Assembly (NCBI RefSeq): GCF_019459305.1
Contig: NZ_JAIBES010000129.1
Coordinates: 1-64,000, forward strand
Length of the DNA: 64,000 bases
Direction of reading: 5' to 3'
From: Sphingopyxis sp.
GTDB lineage: Bacteria; Pseudomonadota; Alphaproteobacteria; Sphingomonadales; Sphingomonadaceae
Part shown: piece by piece, positions 20,021 to 29,966 of the stretch
How the letters are laid out: every line of letters begins with the position of its first letter
How positions within the stretch are numbered: the first letter of the stretch is position 1
Position numbers and translations under genes: made by a program
The notes under the pieces: model-generated
The model's input: the letters and a program-made list of their open reading frames with translations, nothing else
What the model was told of the DNA's origin: nothing
Database searches by the model: none

Positions 20021-20045
20021 ACGTCGAACGCACCTTGTCCAGCCG

Positions 20046-21272
20046 TCAAGCGAAATGGAGTTTCCGGTATTTGCCGCGGAAGTAGAGCAACGGGTCGCGG
20101 CGGGGCTCGAAAATCGCCTTCACGACGCGCCCGACCAAAAGGAAATGATCGCCGCCGTCGTGCACCGCATCGCGCACGCATTCAAAGCTGCTGAGTGATC
20201 CGGTCAGGACTGGCGTACCAAATTCGCCGGTTTCCCATGGAGTCGCGGCGAAGCGGTCTTCACCCTTTCCCGCGAAACGGTTTGATGTTGGCTGCTGGCC
20301 GATCTGCAGCACATTCACCGCGAAGCGCTCGGCCTTGCGCAGGTGAGGCGCGCTGCCCGCGTTGTTCGCGATGCACACGAGCAGCAGCGGCGGGTCGAGC
20401 GATACCGAAGTGAAGCTGTTCGCGGTCAGCCCGATCGGCGCGCCGTCGGGGCAGAAAGCGGTGACGACCGTGACCCCGGTCGCAAAGCATCCGAGGGCGT
20501 CGCGGAAAGTGCGCGCGTCAGACCCGGCGCGATATTCGGGCGAACCGCGCGGCGCACGTCGTTCGAGAAAATCGATGAGATGGCCGCCCATCGCGTCGAT
20601 CCGGTCCTCGGTCACGACAAATGCCGCGTCCTCCACTTCGACGAGTTCGCCGTCGGGGAGCCGATCGACGAACGCCCCTGCGTCTTCACGCGAGACGATC
20701 TCGCTCATCGCCCCGCGAACGTAGAGCGTCGGCACCGCAATATGCTCGGCGACACCCTCAAGCCGCCCGGTCATCGATGCGGTATCGAACGCGCCCAGCA
20801 TGCGGACGTCCCACTGGGCCTGGCCGGGGCTGAGCGAGGCAACTTCGCGGAGTCGCGCGCCGATCTTGTGCGAGACGGCTGGATTGACGTTGAGCGGGAG
20901 ATCGACAAGCACCAGACCGGCCGCGAGCATCGCTGCATCGCGTTCGAGCGCCGCGCTGGCGATCCAGCCGCCAAGCGTCGATGCGACGACCACCGGCCGC
21001 GTACTAAGTTGCGCGAGCACAGAGCGCAAATCCTGGACCATCGACTCAAAATCATAGCGACCGTCCTCGGGCCATTCGCTGCCGCCATGGCCGCGCAAGT
21101 CGAGGCTGATGACACGGCGCCCAGCCTGTCGAAGGGCCTCGGCAACGCTGTCCCAGACGCGGCGGGTCTGTCCCGCACCGTGGACCAGCAGCACCGACGG
21201 GTCATCATCCGCTCCGACCACTTCGGCCTCCAACCGGACGCCAGCAAAGCCCTGATACTGGATGATGGTCAT
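20046..21272 (-). CDS. Fusion of alpha/beta-hydrolase and flavin reductase (HpaC/HsaB-like) domains
   Basis: N-terminus VLLVHGAGQTRRVWDSVAEALRQAGRRVISLDLRGHGGS...; C-terminus FRDALGCFATGVTVVTAFCPDGAPIGLTANSFTSVSLDPPLLLVCI. Confidence 0.85.
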   Translation of the reverse strand: MTIIQYQGFAGVRLEAEVVGADDDPSVLLVHGAGQTRRVWDSVAEALRQAGRRVISLDLRGHGGSEWPEDGRYDFESMVQDLRSVLAQLSTRPVVVASTLGGWIASAALERDAAMLAAGLVLVDLPLNVNPAVSHKIGARLREVASLSPGQAQWDVRMLGAFDTASMTGRLEGVAEHIAVPTLYVRGAMSEIVSREDAGAFVDRLPDGELVEVEDAAFVVTEDRIDAMGGHLIDFLERRAPRGSPEYRAGSDARTFRDALGCFATGVTVVTAFCPDGAPIGLTANSFTSVSLDPPLLLVCIANNAGSAPHLRKAERFAVNVLQIGQQPTSNRFAGKGEDRFAATPWETGEFGTPVLTGSLSSFECVRDAVHDGGDHFLLVGRVVKAIFEPRRDPLLYFRGKYRKLHFA

Positions 21273-21985
21273 ACCATCTCTTCCTGCGACGCGACGCCGA
21301 GGTGAAGCCAGACGTCAAACTGCTCCGACCGCCGCCGCATCATCAGGCGCGCGATATCGGCGTCGCCCTCGATAATCGCCTGACACAGGCTGCGCTGCAT
21401 CGCGCGCGTGCGCTCGCGCCGATCAGCGTCGGCATAAAGGTCGCTGCCCCGTTCATCGAGGCCGAAGCTGTAGCCGATCTCCATCACCAGTTCGACGACA
21501 GGATTCCCGCTCATCTGTGCGATCATCCGCGCGAGTTCGACTTCGGCTGTGATCAACTCTCGCGCCGTGTCGTGCCCGTCGATTCGATCGACGAACGACT
21601 GCATCCGTCCGACATCCTCGTCGGTGCGCAAGCGTGCGGCTGCGACCGCCGCCTCTTCCGATACCGGGCGCGTGACCTGGATGACGTCACTCAGGCTGGC
21701 GCCGCGCATCCGCAGGAAGCGCGCGAGCGATTGGATTGCATCGCGGGCGTCGGGACGTTCGGCAAAATAGCCGCCCTTGGTGCCGCGCCGGATACTGATC
21801 AACCGGTCGCGCTCGACCATCTTGGCCGCCTGTCGGAGCGTCGGCCGACTGACGCCAAAGCGCCCGAGCAACTCGTCCTCGGCGCCCAGATAGTCGCCGG
21901 GTTCGGCGGCGAGGCTGAGGCCGGCAAGCGCCCGTGCGGTGCGGCTGGCAAGCGTCTCATTAGCGCCGGCAAATTGCATGACCAT
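21269..21985 (-). CDS. GntR family regulator with FCD-type C-terminus
   Basis: LLGRFGVSRPTLRQAAKMVERDRLISIRRGTKGGYFA helix-turn-helix; helical C-terminal ligand domain. Confidence 0.8.
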   Translation of the reverse strand: MVMQFAGANETLASRTARALAGLSLAAEPGDYLGAEDELLGRFGVSRPTLRQAAKMVERDRLISIRRGTKGGYFAERPDARDAIQSLARFLRMRGASLSDVIQVTRPVSEEAAVAAARLRTDEDVGRMQSFVDRIDGHDTARELITAEVELARMIAQMSGNPVVELVMEIGYSFGLDERGSDLYADADRRERTRAMQRSLCQAIIEGDADIARLMMRRRSEQFDVWLHLGVASQEEMV

Positions 21986-22049
21986 CTCCCTTAATAGGTA
22001 TCTGTTTATGTGCAAATAGGCCCAATGTCTAGATTTTCCTTGCCCAGAC

Positions 22050-22071
22050 TTGTATAACTAGGTAGTTATTA
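22050..22071 (+). promoter_or_regulatory. Motif A site 3 (TTGTATAACTAGGTAGTTATTA)
   Basis: Interrupted palindrome ATAACTA-GG-TAGTTAT (22054-22069) between divergent GntR and amidohydrolase genes. Confidence 0.7.
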
Positions 22072-22110
22072 GATCAGACCGGATCGAGCCGAGTCGAGAG
22101 GAAGACCATC

Positions 22111-23226
22111 ATGAAACCCTTCGTATTCAGCGCCGACAGCCATATCATGGAGCCGGCAGATATTTTCCTGGAAGGCCTGCCCGCGTCGCTGAAGGATCAT
22201 GCGATCCACGCGCGTAAAGAGGGTGAATATCTAATCACGGGCACCAAGGATAAGATCATCTATCGCCTGCGCGTCGGCCAGCATCGCGAAAAGGCGCTGG
22301 GCGATAATGAACGGCGGGGTATCCGCGAAATCGCTGGTCGACTGGAAGATATGGAGCTGGAGGGTATCGACAGCGAAATCTGTTTCCCCTCGCTGGGCCT
22401 GTGGCTTTACTGCCTGGACAATGCCGACGCCGAAGCGGCTTCGGCGCGCCTCTACAACGATTGGAACGACAGCTTCCTTGGCGGACACGCAAACCGTTTT
22501 GTCCGCTGCGGGATGCTGCCCGTGCTCGATTTCTCCAACACGCTTGCCGAACTGGACTATCTGTCGTCGAAAGGCTTTACCGCCGCGATGCTTCCGGCTG
22601 TCTCGCCGCCCAACCTGCCCAAATATAACAACGATGCATGGGATCCGGTCTTTGCCAAAGCCGCAGCGTTGGGGATCGTATTTGTCATGCACACGGGGAC
22701 CGGACTGGAAACGGTGGTCATCGAGCGCGGACCTGGCGCGGGCATCATCAATTATACCAATCAGATGACCGATGCGCAGCAAACCGCGATGTACCTCGTT
22801 TCAGGCGGCGTTCTTGACCGCAACCCGGGCGCGCGGGTCGCGTTTATCGAGAGCGGCGCCAGCTGGCTGGTCGCGCTCGCCGAGCGCATGGACGAAGTGT
22901 CGATCGCGCATTCCAATTTCGTCTTTCCGAAGCTGAGCCGCGCGCCAAGCCAGATTGTCGATGACCAGATCTGGGCGAGCTTCCAGCATGACCGCGCCTG
23001 CATCGTTTCCGCCGCGGCCGGGTTGCGGGGCGCGAAGAATGTCATGTGGGGTTCCGATTATCCGCACGCCGAAGGCACTTTCCCGATCAGCCGCCGCATT
23101 GTCGACGAGTTGTTCGAGGACATGGATGTCAGCGAGGAGGTGCGTCGCAATATTCTGGGGCTGAACGCCGCGCGGCTATTCGGTGTCACACCCGAGGTCG
23201 CCACCAGCGCAAAGGCCGCGGCGTAA
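22111..23226 (+). CDS. Amidohydrolase-2 family (COG2159-like) metal-dependent hydrolase/decarboxylase
   Basis: FVFSADSHIMEPADIFLEGLP; VMHTGTG; MWGSDYPHAEGTFP. Confidence 0.85.
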   Translation: MKPFVFSADSHIMEPADIFLEGLPASLKDHAIHARKEGEYLITGTKDKIIYRLRVGQHREKALGDNERRGIREIAGRLEDMELEGIDSEICFPSLGLWLYCLDNADAEAASARLYNDWNDSFLGGHANRFVRCGMLPVLDFSNTLAELDYLSSKGFTAAMLPAVSPPNLPKYNNDAWDPVFAKAAALGIVFVMHTGTGLETVVIERGPGAGIINYTNQMTDAQQTAMYLVSGGVLDRNPGARVAFIESGASWLVALAERMDEVSIAHSNFVFPKLSRAPSQIVDDQIWASFQHDRACIVSAAAGLRGAKNVMWGSDYPHAEGTFPISRRIVDELFEDMDVSEEVRRNILGLNAARLFGVTPEVATSAKAAA

Positions 23227-23367
23227 CATTGCTCCCTCTCCTTCATGGGTACGGCGGCGAGACATACGAACTTGTTCGTTCATCGCAGCGGGGTGGGATC
23301 GGTCATTTTTGCACTATGCCGACAGCCCGCGCCCCAGCGCCTCCCCTGAAGAAGAGGGGCTATTGGC

Positions 23368-24618
23368 TCATTCCGCCAGCGGTCTTGCTGTTCTGCCCGC
23401 CATGATCGCAGCGACACCCCCCACGAGCAGGCACCCCGACAGGATCGCCAGCGCCGGCTGAAGCGACAGCTCGCCATAGCCCGGTGTAAACGCCTTGCTG
23501 AGATAGCCGGCCACAGTGCCGCCAAGCCCGACGCCCGCTAGCCCGATAAACATGTTGATCGTCGCCGACATCATCGCCCGCATCTGAACCGGCACTTGCG
23601 AAAAACAGAGCGCGATGATCGGGCCGAGGTGCAGCGTCATCATGAATTTCACGACAACGAAACAGGCGAGTGCAACATAGGGATCGGCAGAAAGGGCGAA
23701 CCCGACGCCAAAGGGAAATGACACGAGCAATCCGATACCGGCGAACCAGCCGTTGAACCGCGGGTTTGCCTGACCATAACGGTCGCTGACCCAGCCCGCG
23801 ACGAGATTGCCGATCACCAGCCCGGCCGCCATTGCCCCGCCGAGCCAGAAGCCGGTTTCGGTTTTGTCCATGCCGTGGACCCGTTGAAAGAAGGATGCGC
23901 CCCACAGAATGAAGGCAAAACCGGTCAGCGGCACCATGCAAAGCAGCAATCCGACCCAGCGTAGCGACGGGCTGGCCGCCATGGTGCGAAGCACTTCGCC
24001 AAGGCTCGTCTGCGGCGGTGCGACCGGCTCGACTACGCCGCGGCGCCGCGGTTCGGCAGCCAACAGATAGACGAGTAGACCGACGCCAATCCCCGGTAGG
24101 CCGACGATGATGAAGACCGTGCGCCAATCATACCATTGCGACAGCCATCCCGCGAGCGCGAGCCCCCCAGAAAGCCCAACGGCGTTGGCGGCAAGCATGA
24201 CCGAAATGACGGTCGTGCGGCGTTCCTTGGGAAAAATGTCAGTGAGCAGCGACATGCCCGCCGGACCGGCCCCCGCTTCGGCGGCGGCCAACCCGACACG
24301 TGCGAGCAGCATCTGCCAGAAGCTGAACGCAAAGGCCGACAGCGCGGTCGCCGCGCTCCAGATCGACACGCACACCGCGATCACCAGCCGCCGGTCACCG
24401 CGATCGGCATAACGCGCGATCGGAAACGCGGCGAGCGCATAGAAGGCGGCAAAGGCGATACCGGTAAGCAGGCCAAGCTGGCCATCGTCGAGTCCGAGTT
24501 CGGCCTTGATATCATCTTGGAACAGCGTGAAAACCTGGCGATCAACATAGCTGAGGATCGCGACGATTACGAGCAGTCCAAGGGTCAGGCCGCGGCGGCT
24601 CGATGAGTCGGTAGCCAT
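23368..24618 (-). CDS. MFS transporter
   Basis: MATDSSSRRGLTLGLLVIVAILSYVDRQVFTLFQDDIKAELGLDDGQLGLL; typical 12-helix MFS sequence. Confidence 0.85.
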   Translation of the reverse strand: MATDSSSRRGLTLGLLVIVAILSYVDRQVFTLFQDDIKAELGLDDGQLGLLTGIAFAAFYALAAFPIARYADRGDRRLVIAVCVSIWSAATALSAFAFSFWQMLLARVGLAAAEAGAGPAGMSLLTDIFPKERRTTVISVMLAANAVGLSGGLALAGWLSQWYDWRTVFIIVGLPGIGVGLLVYLLAAEPRRRGVVEPVAPPQTSLGEVLRTMAASPSLRWVGLLLCMVPLTGFAFILWGASFFQRVHGMDKTETGFWLGGAMAAGLVIGNLVAGWVSDRYGQANPRFNGWFAGIGLLVSFPFGVGFALSADPYVALACFVVVKFMMTLHLGPIIALCFSQVPVQMRAMMSATINMFIGLAGVGLGGTVAGYLSKAFTPGYGELSLQPALAILSGCLLVGGVAAIMAGRTARPLAE

Positions 24619-24694
24619 GCTATCCCTTCCCAAAAAAGTGGGGAGGTCCGGCAAGCCGTCCCTCCCCCGATGCTCCTAAGAGCGCCCTGTGTTC

Positions 24695-27205
24695 TCAGAA
24701 TCTTATCGTCCCCGTCAGGCCGAAGGTGCGGGGTTCCTGCCGGGTCGATGAGACATAGCCCACCGGCGCCACCAGCAGATTATTCACAAACGTGCGGTTG
24801 TTGGTGATATTACGCACAAAAACCGCGAGTTCGTATGTGTCATCGGCAAAGCTGACCGCCGCGCGCGCGCCGAACAGATCCTGAGCCTTGCGTGTCGTGG
24901 TAAACACGACCGCATCGTTTTGCGTGTTGACGGCACCCGGAACGGCCGTCGATCCCGGGGGAACGGTCGCCGCATTCTGCGGAAAGAAATAGGATCCGGT
25001 CGGGCTCTTGCCGAGGTGGCTGTAGTCGGCGTGAAGTTTCAGACGAAAATCGCCGAAATCGCGATTGAAATCGAGCGCGGCGCCCCACTGCCAACGTGCG
25101 ATCGATTCAAAACGTTCGAAGCTGCGGTCTCCCTGCAAATCCGAATAACTGACATATTTCGGATCGACATGGGCGAGGAAGCCACTGAGCCGAAGATCGT
25201 CGGTGACGGCGAACATCGTCTCGGTTTCGAAACCGCGAACCCGCACCTTGCCCGCATTGCCGAGAACCGTGGCCGACGCGCCTTGGTTAGCCCCGGGCTG
25301 GGCGATCAGGGTGCTACGCTGAATATCGCTGATGTCCGACTGATAAACCGCCGCGTTGAAACGCAAGCGGCGATCGAAAAACTCACCTTTGAACCCCGCC
25401 TCGTAAGAATAGGCGACTTCGGGTTGGAACGGAATCAAGAAGACCGACGACGGCGCGCGCAGATTCTGACCACCCGAGCGGAAGCCCTTCGCGGTCTTGA
25501 GATAGACCATCGTGTCGTCGGTCAGATCATATTCTAAACCCGCCGTATAGGACCAGCCTGAAAAACTGTCGCGGCGCTTCACAGCGCATTGCGGCGTTTC
25601 GACCAGCTCCGGACCAACAATCGGCGGAGCAGTGAACAGCGAACAAGTCGTGGTCTGCGTCGCCCGATTGAAATTGTTGTTGAGGCTGTTGATCCCCTTG
25701 TCATCTACCGAATAGCGAAGGCCGCCGGTGAAGGAAAAGCGATCGGTGAAATGGAACGTGCCCTGTGTGTAGGCACCCATGCTGTCATTGTCGATATTGG
25801 CGAAGAAATGCGACGTAACGGGGTTGATCGCCGGAGCCACGATTGAGATCGACTGATCGAATCCGTTCTCGTGAAAGGCAAAGAATCCGGTCGCAAAGTC
25901 GAGCTTGTCATCGAACGCCGTGCCAGTGATCTGAAACTCGCCCGAATATTGTTCGACCGACTGCTGGCTCTCGGTGAAATGGATCGCGAAGCGGCTGCCG
26001 TCGAGGTCGACGCCGGCATGAGCGTCGATCTTGCGATAACCGAGGATCATCTGCATCTGACCGAAGCTGGTGTCGAGGATGCCCGTCGCACCGAAAGTCT
26101 TCGTCTTGGCGAAGGCGTAGGGCACTTCGTTGTTCGAAGCGATCGACGGGTCGGCAGCGAGCGCCGCAATGTCCGGGTTGAGCAGCGACAGTCCGAGCGC
26201 TGTGGCCGTTGCGGGTGTGGCGCCATTGATCAGGCCGACGAACAGTGCACCAGTCCCACCAAGATTAAAGGTGGAATTGGACGCGGTGAATCCCGAAGTC
26301 GCAAGGCGCAACTGCCGAGAGGGGGACTGCTCATCCATCCGGAAATATTCGCCCGACAGGCGGAGCGTGAAATTTTCGGTTGGCTTGAAATCGACCTTGA
26401 CCCGTCCATTCCACCGGTCGCGGTTGTCGAGCTTTACGCCGTCCGGCGTACCCGCAAACGGCGCCTGTGCGACGGCCGGATTATCGGGCGCGATCGCCGA
26501 CACGGTGCCCGCAGGAACGACATTGGTGGTATAACCCTCGCGGCTCAGTCGCTGAAGCGCCACGCGCACGCCGAGCTTGTCATCGACGATCGGCAAATTG
26601 AGTACGCCGGTCGCCTGAAACTCGTTGAATCGGCCGTACGTGACCGACAGGCTGCCCCCAAAGTCATTGAGATCCGGATTGTTCGAGTTGATCAGCAGCG
26701 CACCGCCGGTGGTGTTGCGACCGAACAGGGTGCCCTGCGGCCCCTTGAGCACCTGCACCGACTGGACGTCGAGGAAATCGCCGTTCAGGCCATAGGATCG
26801 TGCCCAATAAACACCGTCAACATATGTTCCGACCGATGGATCGAGCGTGATAAGCGTATCGGTCTGGACCTGACCGCGCAGTGTTACGGTCAGCGCGCTG
26901 GGGGTGTTCGAACCCGAACGGATCAGCAGGCCAGGCGTAAAATTGGCCAAGTCCTGCACCTGCTGGACATTGCGGTTGGCGAGATCATCGCCCGACAGCA
27001 CAGTAACTGCAACCGGGACGTCCTGGAGGTTTTCGTCGACCTTGCGTGCCTGAACAATGATGGCGTCAAGGCCGCCATATTCCTGGGCTTCGTCAGCCGG
27101 CGCTGCGGCGTCCTGGGCAAAGGCCGGGGCCGATGACAGCGCCACTGCCGCCAACGAAACCTGAGCGAGCATCCGAAACGAATAGCGCTTCTGCTTGAAA
27201 TTCAT
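24695..27205 (-). CDS. TonB-dependent receptor
   Basis: Signal peptide MNFKQKRYSFRMLAQVSLAAVALSSAPAFA; DAIIVQARKVDENLQDVPVAVTVLSGDDL plug; C-terminal ...RTFGLTGTIRF. Confidence 0.93.
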   Translation of the reverse strand: MNFKQKRYSFRMLAQVSLAAVALSSAPAFAQDAAAPADEAQEYGGLDAIIVQARKVDENLQDVPVAVTVLSGDDLANRNVQQVQDLANFTPGLLIRSGSNTPSALTVTLRGQVQTDTLITLDPSVGTYVDGVYWARSYGLNGDFLDVQSVQVLKGPQGTLFGRNTTGGALLINSNNPDLNDFGGSLSVTYGRFNEFQATGVLNLPIVDDKLGVRVALQRLSREGYTTNVVPAGTVSAIAPDNPAVAQAPFAGTPDGVKLDNRDRWNGRVKVDFKPTENFTLRLSGEYFRMDEQSPSRQLRLATSGFTASNSTFNLGGTGALFVGLINGATPATATALGLSLLNPDIAALAADPSIASNNEVPYAFAKTKTFGATGILDTSFGQMQMILGYRKIDAHAGVDLDGSRFAIHFTESQQSVEQYSGEFQITGTAFDDKLDFATGFFAFHENGFDQSISIVAPAINPVTSHFFANIDNDSMGAYTQGTFHFTDRFSFTGGLRYSVDDKGINSLNNNFNRATQTTTCSLFTAPPIVGPELVETPQCAVKRRDSFSGWSYTAGLEYDLTDDTMVYLKTAKGFRSGGQNLRAPSSVFLIPFQPEVAYSYEAGFKGEFFDRRLRFNAAVYQSDISDIQRSTLIAQPGANQGASATVLGNAGKVRVRGFETETMFAVTDDLRLSGFLAHVDPKYVSYSDLQGDRSFERFESIARWQWGAALDFNRDFGDFRLKLHADYSHLGKSPTGSYFFPQNAATVPPGSTAVPGAVNTQNDAVVFTTTRKAQDLFGARAAVSFADDTYELAVFVRNITNNRTFVNNLLVAPVGYVSSTRQEPRTFGLTGTIRF

Positions 27206-27250
27206 GGTCAACATCCTCCCTGCAAGGCTTCCTGCCGGCCTCACTTATCC

Positions 27251-27276
27251 AGTTATATAACTAAGTCTAATAAGAC
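27251..27276 (+). promoter_or_regulatory. Motif A site 4 (AGTTATATAACTAAGTCTAATAAGAC)
   Basis: About 50 bp upstream of the TonB receptor; contains perfect palindrome AGTTATATAACT. Confidence 0.65.
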
Positions 27277-27324
27277 AGACAAGTGGATTGCGCCTTCCGT
27301 TGGGAATGGCGCGCTAAATTGTTC

Positions 27325-28344
27325 TCAACTGCGTCCTTTTGGTAACAATCGTGCGAGCGTGGGGACGTCGGCAAGCGCGCGCAGCACATCATTCAGGTGG
27401 GTGCAACCCAAGGTTCCGACCAGCGTGTCGAGCACCGCCTGCCGGAAGTCCGCCACCTTCTGGCCGACCATCCTTGCCGCCTTCATCGACGCACCGGGAC
27501 ATTCGCGGAACGGCAGGATCAGTGGCAAAACCTGAAGCGACAGCAACATTTCATCCACCTCGTCGATTTCGGCATAGACCCGATACTCGTGAATCGCGGT
27601 GCGTGTGCCCTGCGGGTTGGGGCCGCTGTCCTGAAAGCCCGCGTCGATCTTGAGCACCCCCTCGGAGCGCCACACATCGATTCGCCGCGCACGCCGCGCC
27701 TGCGGACGGCCGGTCTGTTCGGTCATCGCGTGCCAGCCCACTGGATCATCCGGATTGACGAGAGGGCCGACCTCGGTCGAGGATTGATGCGAATGGTCGA
27801 CGCTGCCGACATCGGACAGCGAACTGGCCCCCTCGGTAAACCCGGTGCAGATATTGAGCATCCGCCCCTTGTTGCCGGCGGTCGATTGGGTTCCCTTGCT
27901 GCGCATCGCCGCTTGCCAGTCGGCGATCCACCGCGACCATATCCATCCCGCGACAAGGCTGGCGCCGGCGAAATCGTCGAGAAGCTGAAACGTCGGCGTG
28001 CCGCGAATGTCGCTCAGCGTCGCCGCCAGCGCATGGCGGCTTGCCCCGCCCGCGCGAACGCCGACCATGTCGGACAGGCGGGGATGATCGGGGGTAGCCG
28101 ATATTTCGAGAATCTCGCGCATCGGCGACGTCCGGATACGAAATTCACCGGTCGCCAGCTCGACCGGATCCCCGTCGAAGGGGGTCAGCAGATCGCGGCC
28201 GCGTCCTTGCATCACCCAAGGCTCACCTAAGCCGTCCGGCCATTCCGAGTCGATCGACGTCGTTCGTCGGATCGAACCGGGGCGACGGTCGGGCGCGGGG
28301 CCGGCCGACTGACGTGCAAAGGGGAATTGCTGAGGAGCGTTCAA
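27325..28344 (-). CDS. DUF2889 domain protein, probable TTG start
   Basis: C-terminal CTHLNDVLRALADVPTLARLLP and internal TRTAIHEYRVYAEIDEVDEMLLSLQVLPLILPFRECPGA. Confidence 0.7.
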   Translation of the reverse strand: MNAPQQFPFARQSAGPAPDRRPGSIRRTTSIDSEWPDGLGEPWVMQGRGRDLLTPFDGDPVELATGEFRIRTSPMREILEISATPDHPRLSDMVGVRAGGASRHALAATLSDIRGTPTFQLLDDFAGASLVAGWIWSRWIADWQAAMRSKGTQSTAGNKGRMLNICTGFTEGASSLSDVGSVDHSHQSSTEVGPLVNPDDPVGWHAMTEQTGRPQARRARRIDVWRSEGVLKIDAGFQDSGPNPQGTRTAIHEYRVYAEIDEVDEMLLSLQVLPLILPFRECPGASMKAARMVGQKVADFRQAVLDTLVGTLGCTHLNDVLRALADVPTLARLLPKGRS

Positions 28345-28354
28345 AACATTGATC

Positions 28355-29149
28355 CTATTTCGGCGGCATACGGATGGCGCCGTCGAGCCGCAGAGTCTGG
28401 CCGTTGAAATAGCCGTTACGGACGAGTTCCAGCACCAGCGAACCGAATTCTTCCGGATGCCCAAGGCGCTTGGGGAATGGTACCGACGCCGCCAACCCCT
28501 CGAAAATCGCGGGGGCGCGATCCTTGACCGCCAGCATCGGCGGCGTCGCGAAAATGCCGGGCATGATGGAATTGACCCGGATGCCAAGATCCATGAGATC
28601 GCGCGCCAGCGGTAGCACCAGACCGTTCACCCCCGCCTTCAAAGACCCATAGCCGACCTGACCGATTTGAGCGTCCTGCGCCGCAGCGGATGCCGTGAGA
28701 ATGATTGCACCGCGTTCGCCATCGTCATTGAGCGGTTCGGCGTTTGCCATGCCAAGCGCCGACAGTGACGCGAGGCGGTAGCTTGCGATCAAAATGCCCT
28801 GCGCGGAAAAGGCATAGTCGTCGGTCGAGTAACGGACATAGCCGCCGCTGGCCTTGTCGTAGCGGACCGTCTTGCCGCCCTTCGAGATTTGCGCGCAGTG
28901 GACGAGCACCCGTTCCTGTCCGTGCGCGGCGCGGGCCGCTTCGAATCCCGCGATAACGCTGTCCTCGCTGGTAATATCCACTTTGCAGAAGATACCGCCG
29001 ATTGCGTCGGCGACCGCCTGACCACCCTCTTCATTGACGTCAAAGATCGCCACCTTCGCGCCCGCGCTTGCGAGCGCCTCGGCGCTGGCACGGCCAAGGC
29101 CTGAAGCGCCGCCGGTAACGACTGCGACCAAATTATCGTCGAGTTTCAT
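28355..29149 (-). CDS. SDR, 3-hydroxyacyl-CoA dehydrogenase type-2-like
   Basis: LVAVVTGGASGLGRASAEALASAGAKVAIFDVNEEGGQ; PFPKRLGHPEEFGSLV. Confidence 0.8.
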   Translation of the reverse strand: MKLDDNLVAVVTGGASGLGRASAEALASAGAKVAIFDVNEEGGQAVADAIGGIFCKVDITSEDSVIAGFEAARAAHGQERVLVHCAQISKGGKTVRYDKASGGYVRYSTDDYAFSAQGILIASYRLASLSALGMANAEPLNDDGERGAIILTASAAAQDAQIGQVGYGSLKAGVNGLVLPLARDLMDLGIRVNSIMPGIFATPPMLAVKDRAPAIFEGLAASVPFPKRLGHPEEFGSLVLELVRNGYFNGQTLRLDGAIRMPPK

Positions 29150-29171
29150 GCTGTTATTTCCTTGCTTTCAA

Positions 29172-29966
29172 TCATTGCAGAACTTCCAGATTGCCGCCAT
29201 CAACGATCAGCACCTGACCTGTGATGAACCCCGCACGATCCGAACAGAGGAAGGCAGCGGCAGCCGCCATGTCCTGCGGCGTCCCCATCCGCGGGATCGG
29301 ATAATGGCTGGTGCGTTCGGCGATATGCTCGTCATAGGTCTGTCCCTGCGCCTCGGCGATTTTCGTGAACACATCGCGAAATTGCGGCGTGGCGATCGCG
29401 CCGGTGCCCAGCGTGTTGACGGTGATGCCGAAGGGACCGAGTTCAGCCGACAATGTTTTCGAGAGCGCAAGCGCTCCGACCCGATAGGTGTTCTGTGCCG
29501 CACGCGCGAGCTTGCGGTGCGGCGCCTTTACCGAATTGGTGCCGATGGTCAGGATGCGGCCCCAGCCCTTGCCCTGCATATGCGGAAAAACCGCCTGCAC
29601 CGCCCAGCGAAAGGCCATGACATTGTTGTTGTTCGCCGCCGCGAAGGTTTCGTCGTCGACATCGAGGAAGGCGCCCTTTGGGCCGGAATCGACGTTGAAG
29701 ATCAATATGTCTGGCGACCCGAACGTTTCGCTCGCCGTCTTCACCGCCGACGCGATTCCGTCTTTCGTGGTGCAATCGGCCGAAACGCCCATCGCCTGCC
29801 CGCCCGCCGCCTGCAATTCGGCGACAGCATCATCGATCGTCGTCTGCGTGCGCGCGGCGATCACGACCCGGCAGCCTTCGCCCGCGAATTCGTGCGCGCA
29901 GCCGAGGCCGATCCCCTTTGAGCCGCCGAAAACGAGCGCAACCTTGCCGGTGATGCCCAAGTCCAT
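29172..29966 (-). CDS. SDR family oxidoreductase
   Basis: MDLGITGKVALVFGGSKGIGLGCAHEFAGEGCRVVIAART; ITGQVLIVDGG. Confidence 0.85.
   Translation of the reverse strand: MDLGITGKVALVFGGSKGIGLGCAHEFAGEGCRVVIAARTQTTIDDAVAELQAAGGQAMGVSADCTTKDGIASAVKTASETFGSPDILIFNVDSGPKGAFLDVDDETFAAANNNNVMAFRWAVQAVFPHMQGKGWGRILTIGTNSVKAPHRKLARAAQNTYRVGALALSKTLSAELGPFGITVNTLGTGAIATPQFRDVFTKIAEAQGQTYDEHIAERTSHYPIPRMGTPQDMAAAAAFLCSDRAGFITGQVLIVDGGNLEVLQ

Noticed and set aside
21989-22012. Possible extra motif A copy (CTTAATAGGTATCTGTTTATG)
   Set aside because: Matches only AGGT and an AT-rich flank; too weak to count, though a degenerate half-site near the GntR start is possible.
24640-24667. GGGGAGG...CCTCCCC hairpin between TonB receptor and MFS gene
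   Set aside because: Possible attenuator or terminator, but no U-tract and GC-rich chance pairing is common here.
25871-27136. 421-aa plus-strand ORF antisense to the TonB receptor
   Set aside because: Shadow ORF; no recognisable domain.
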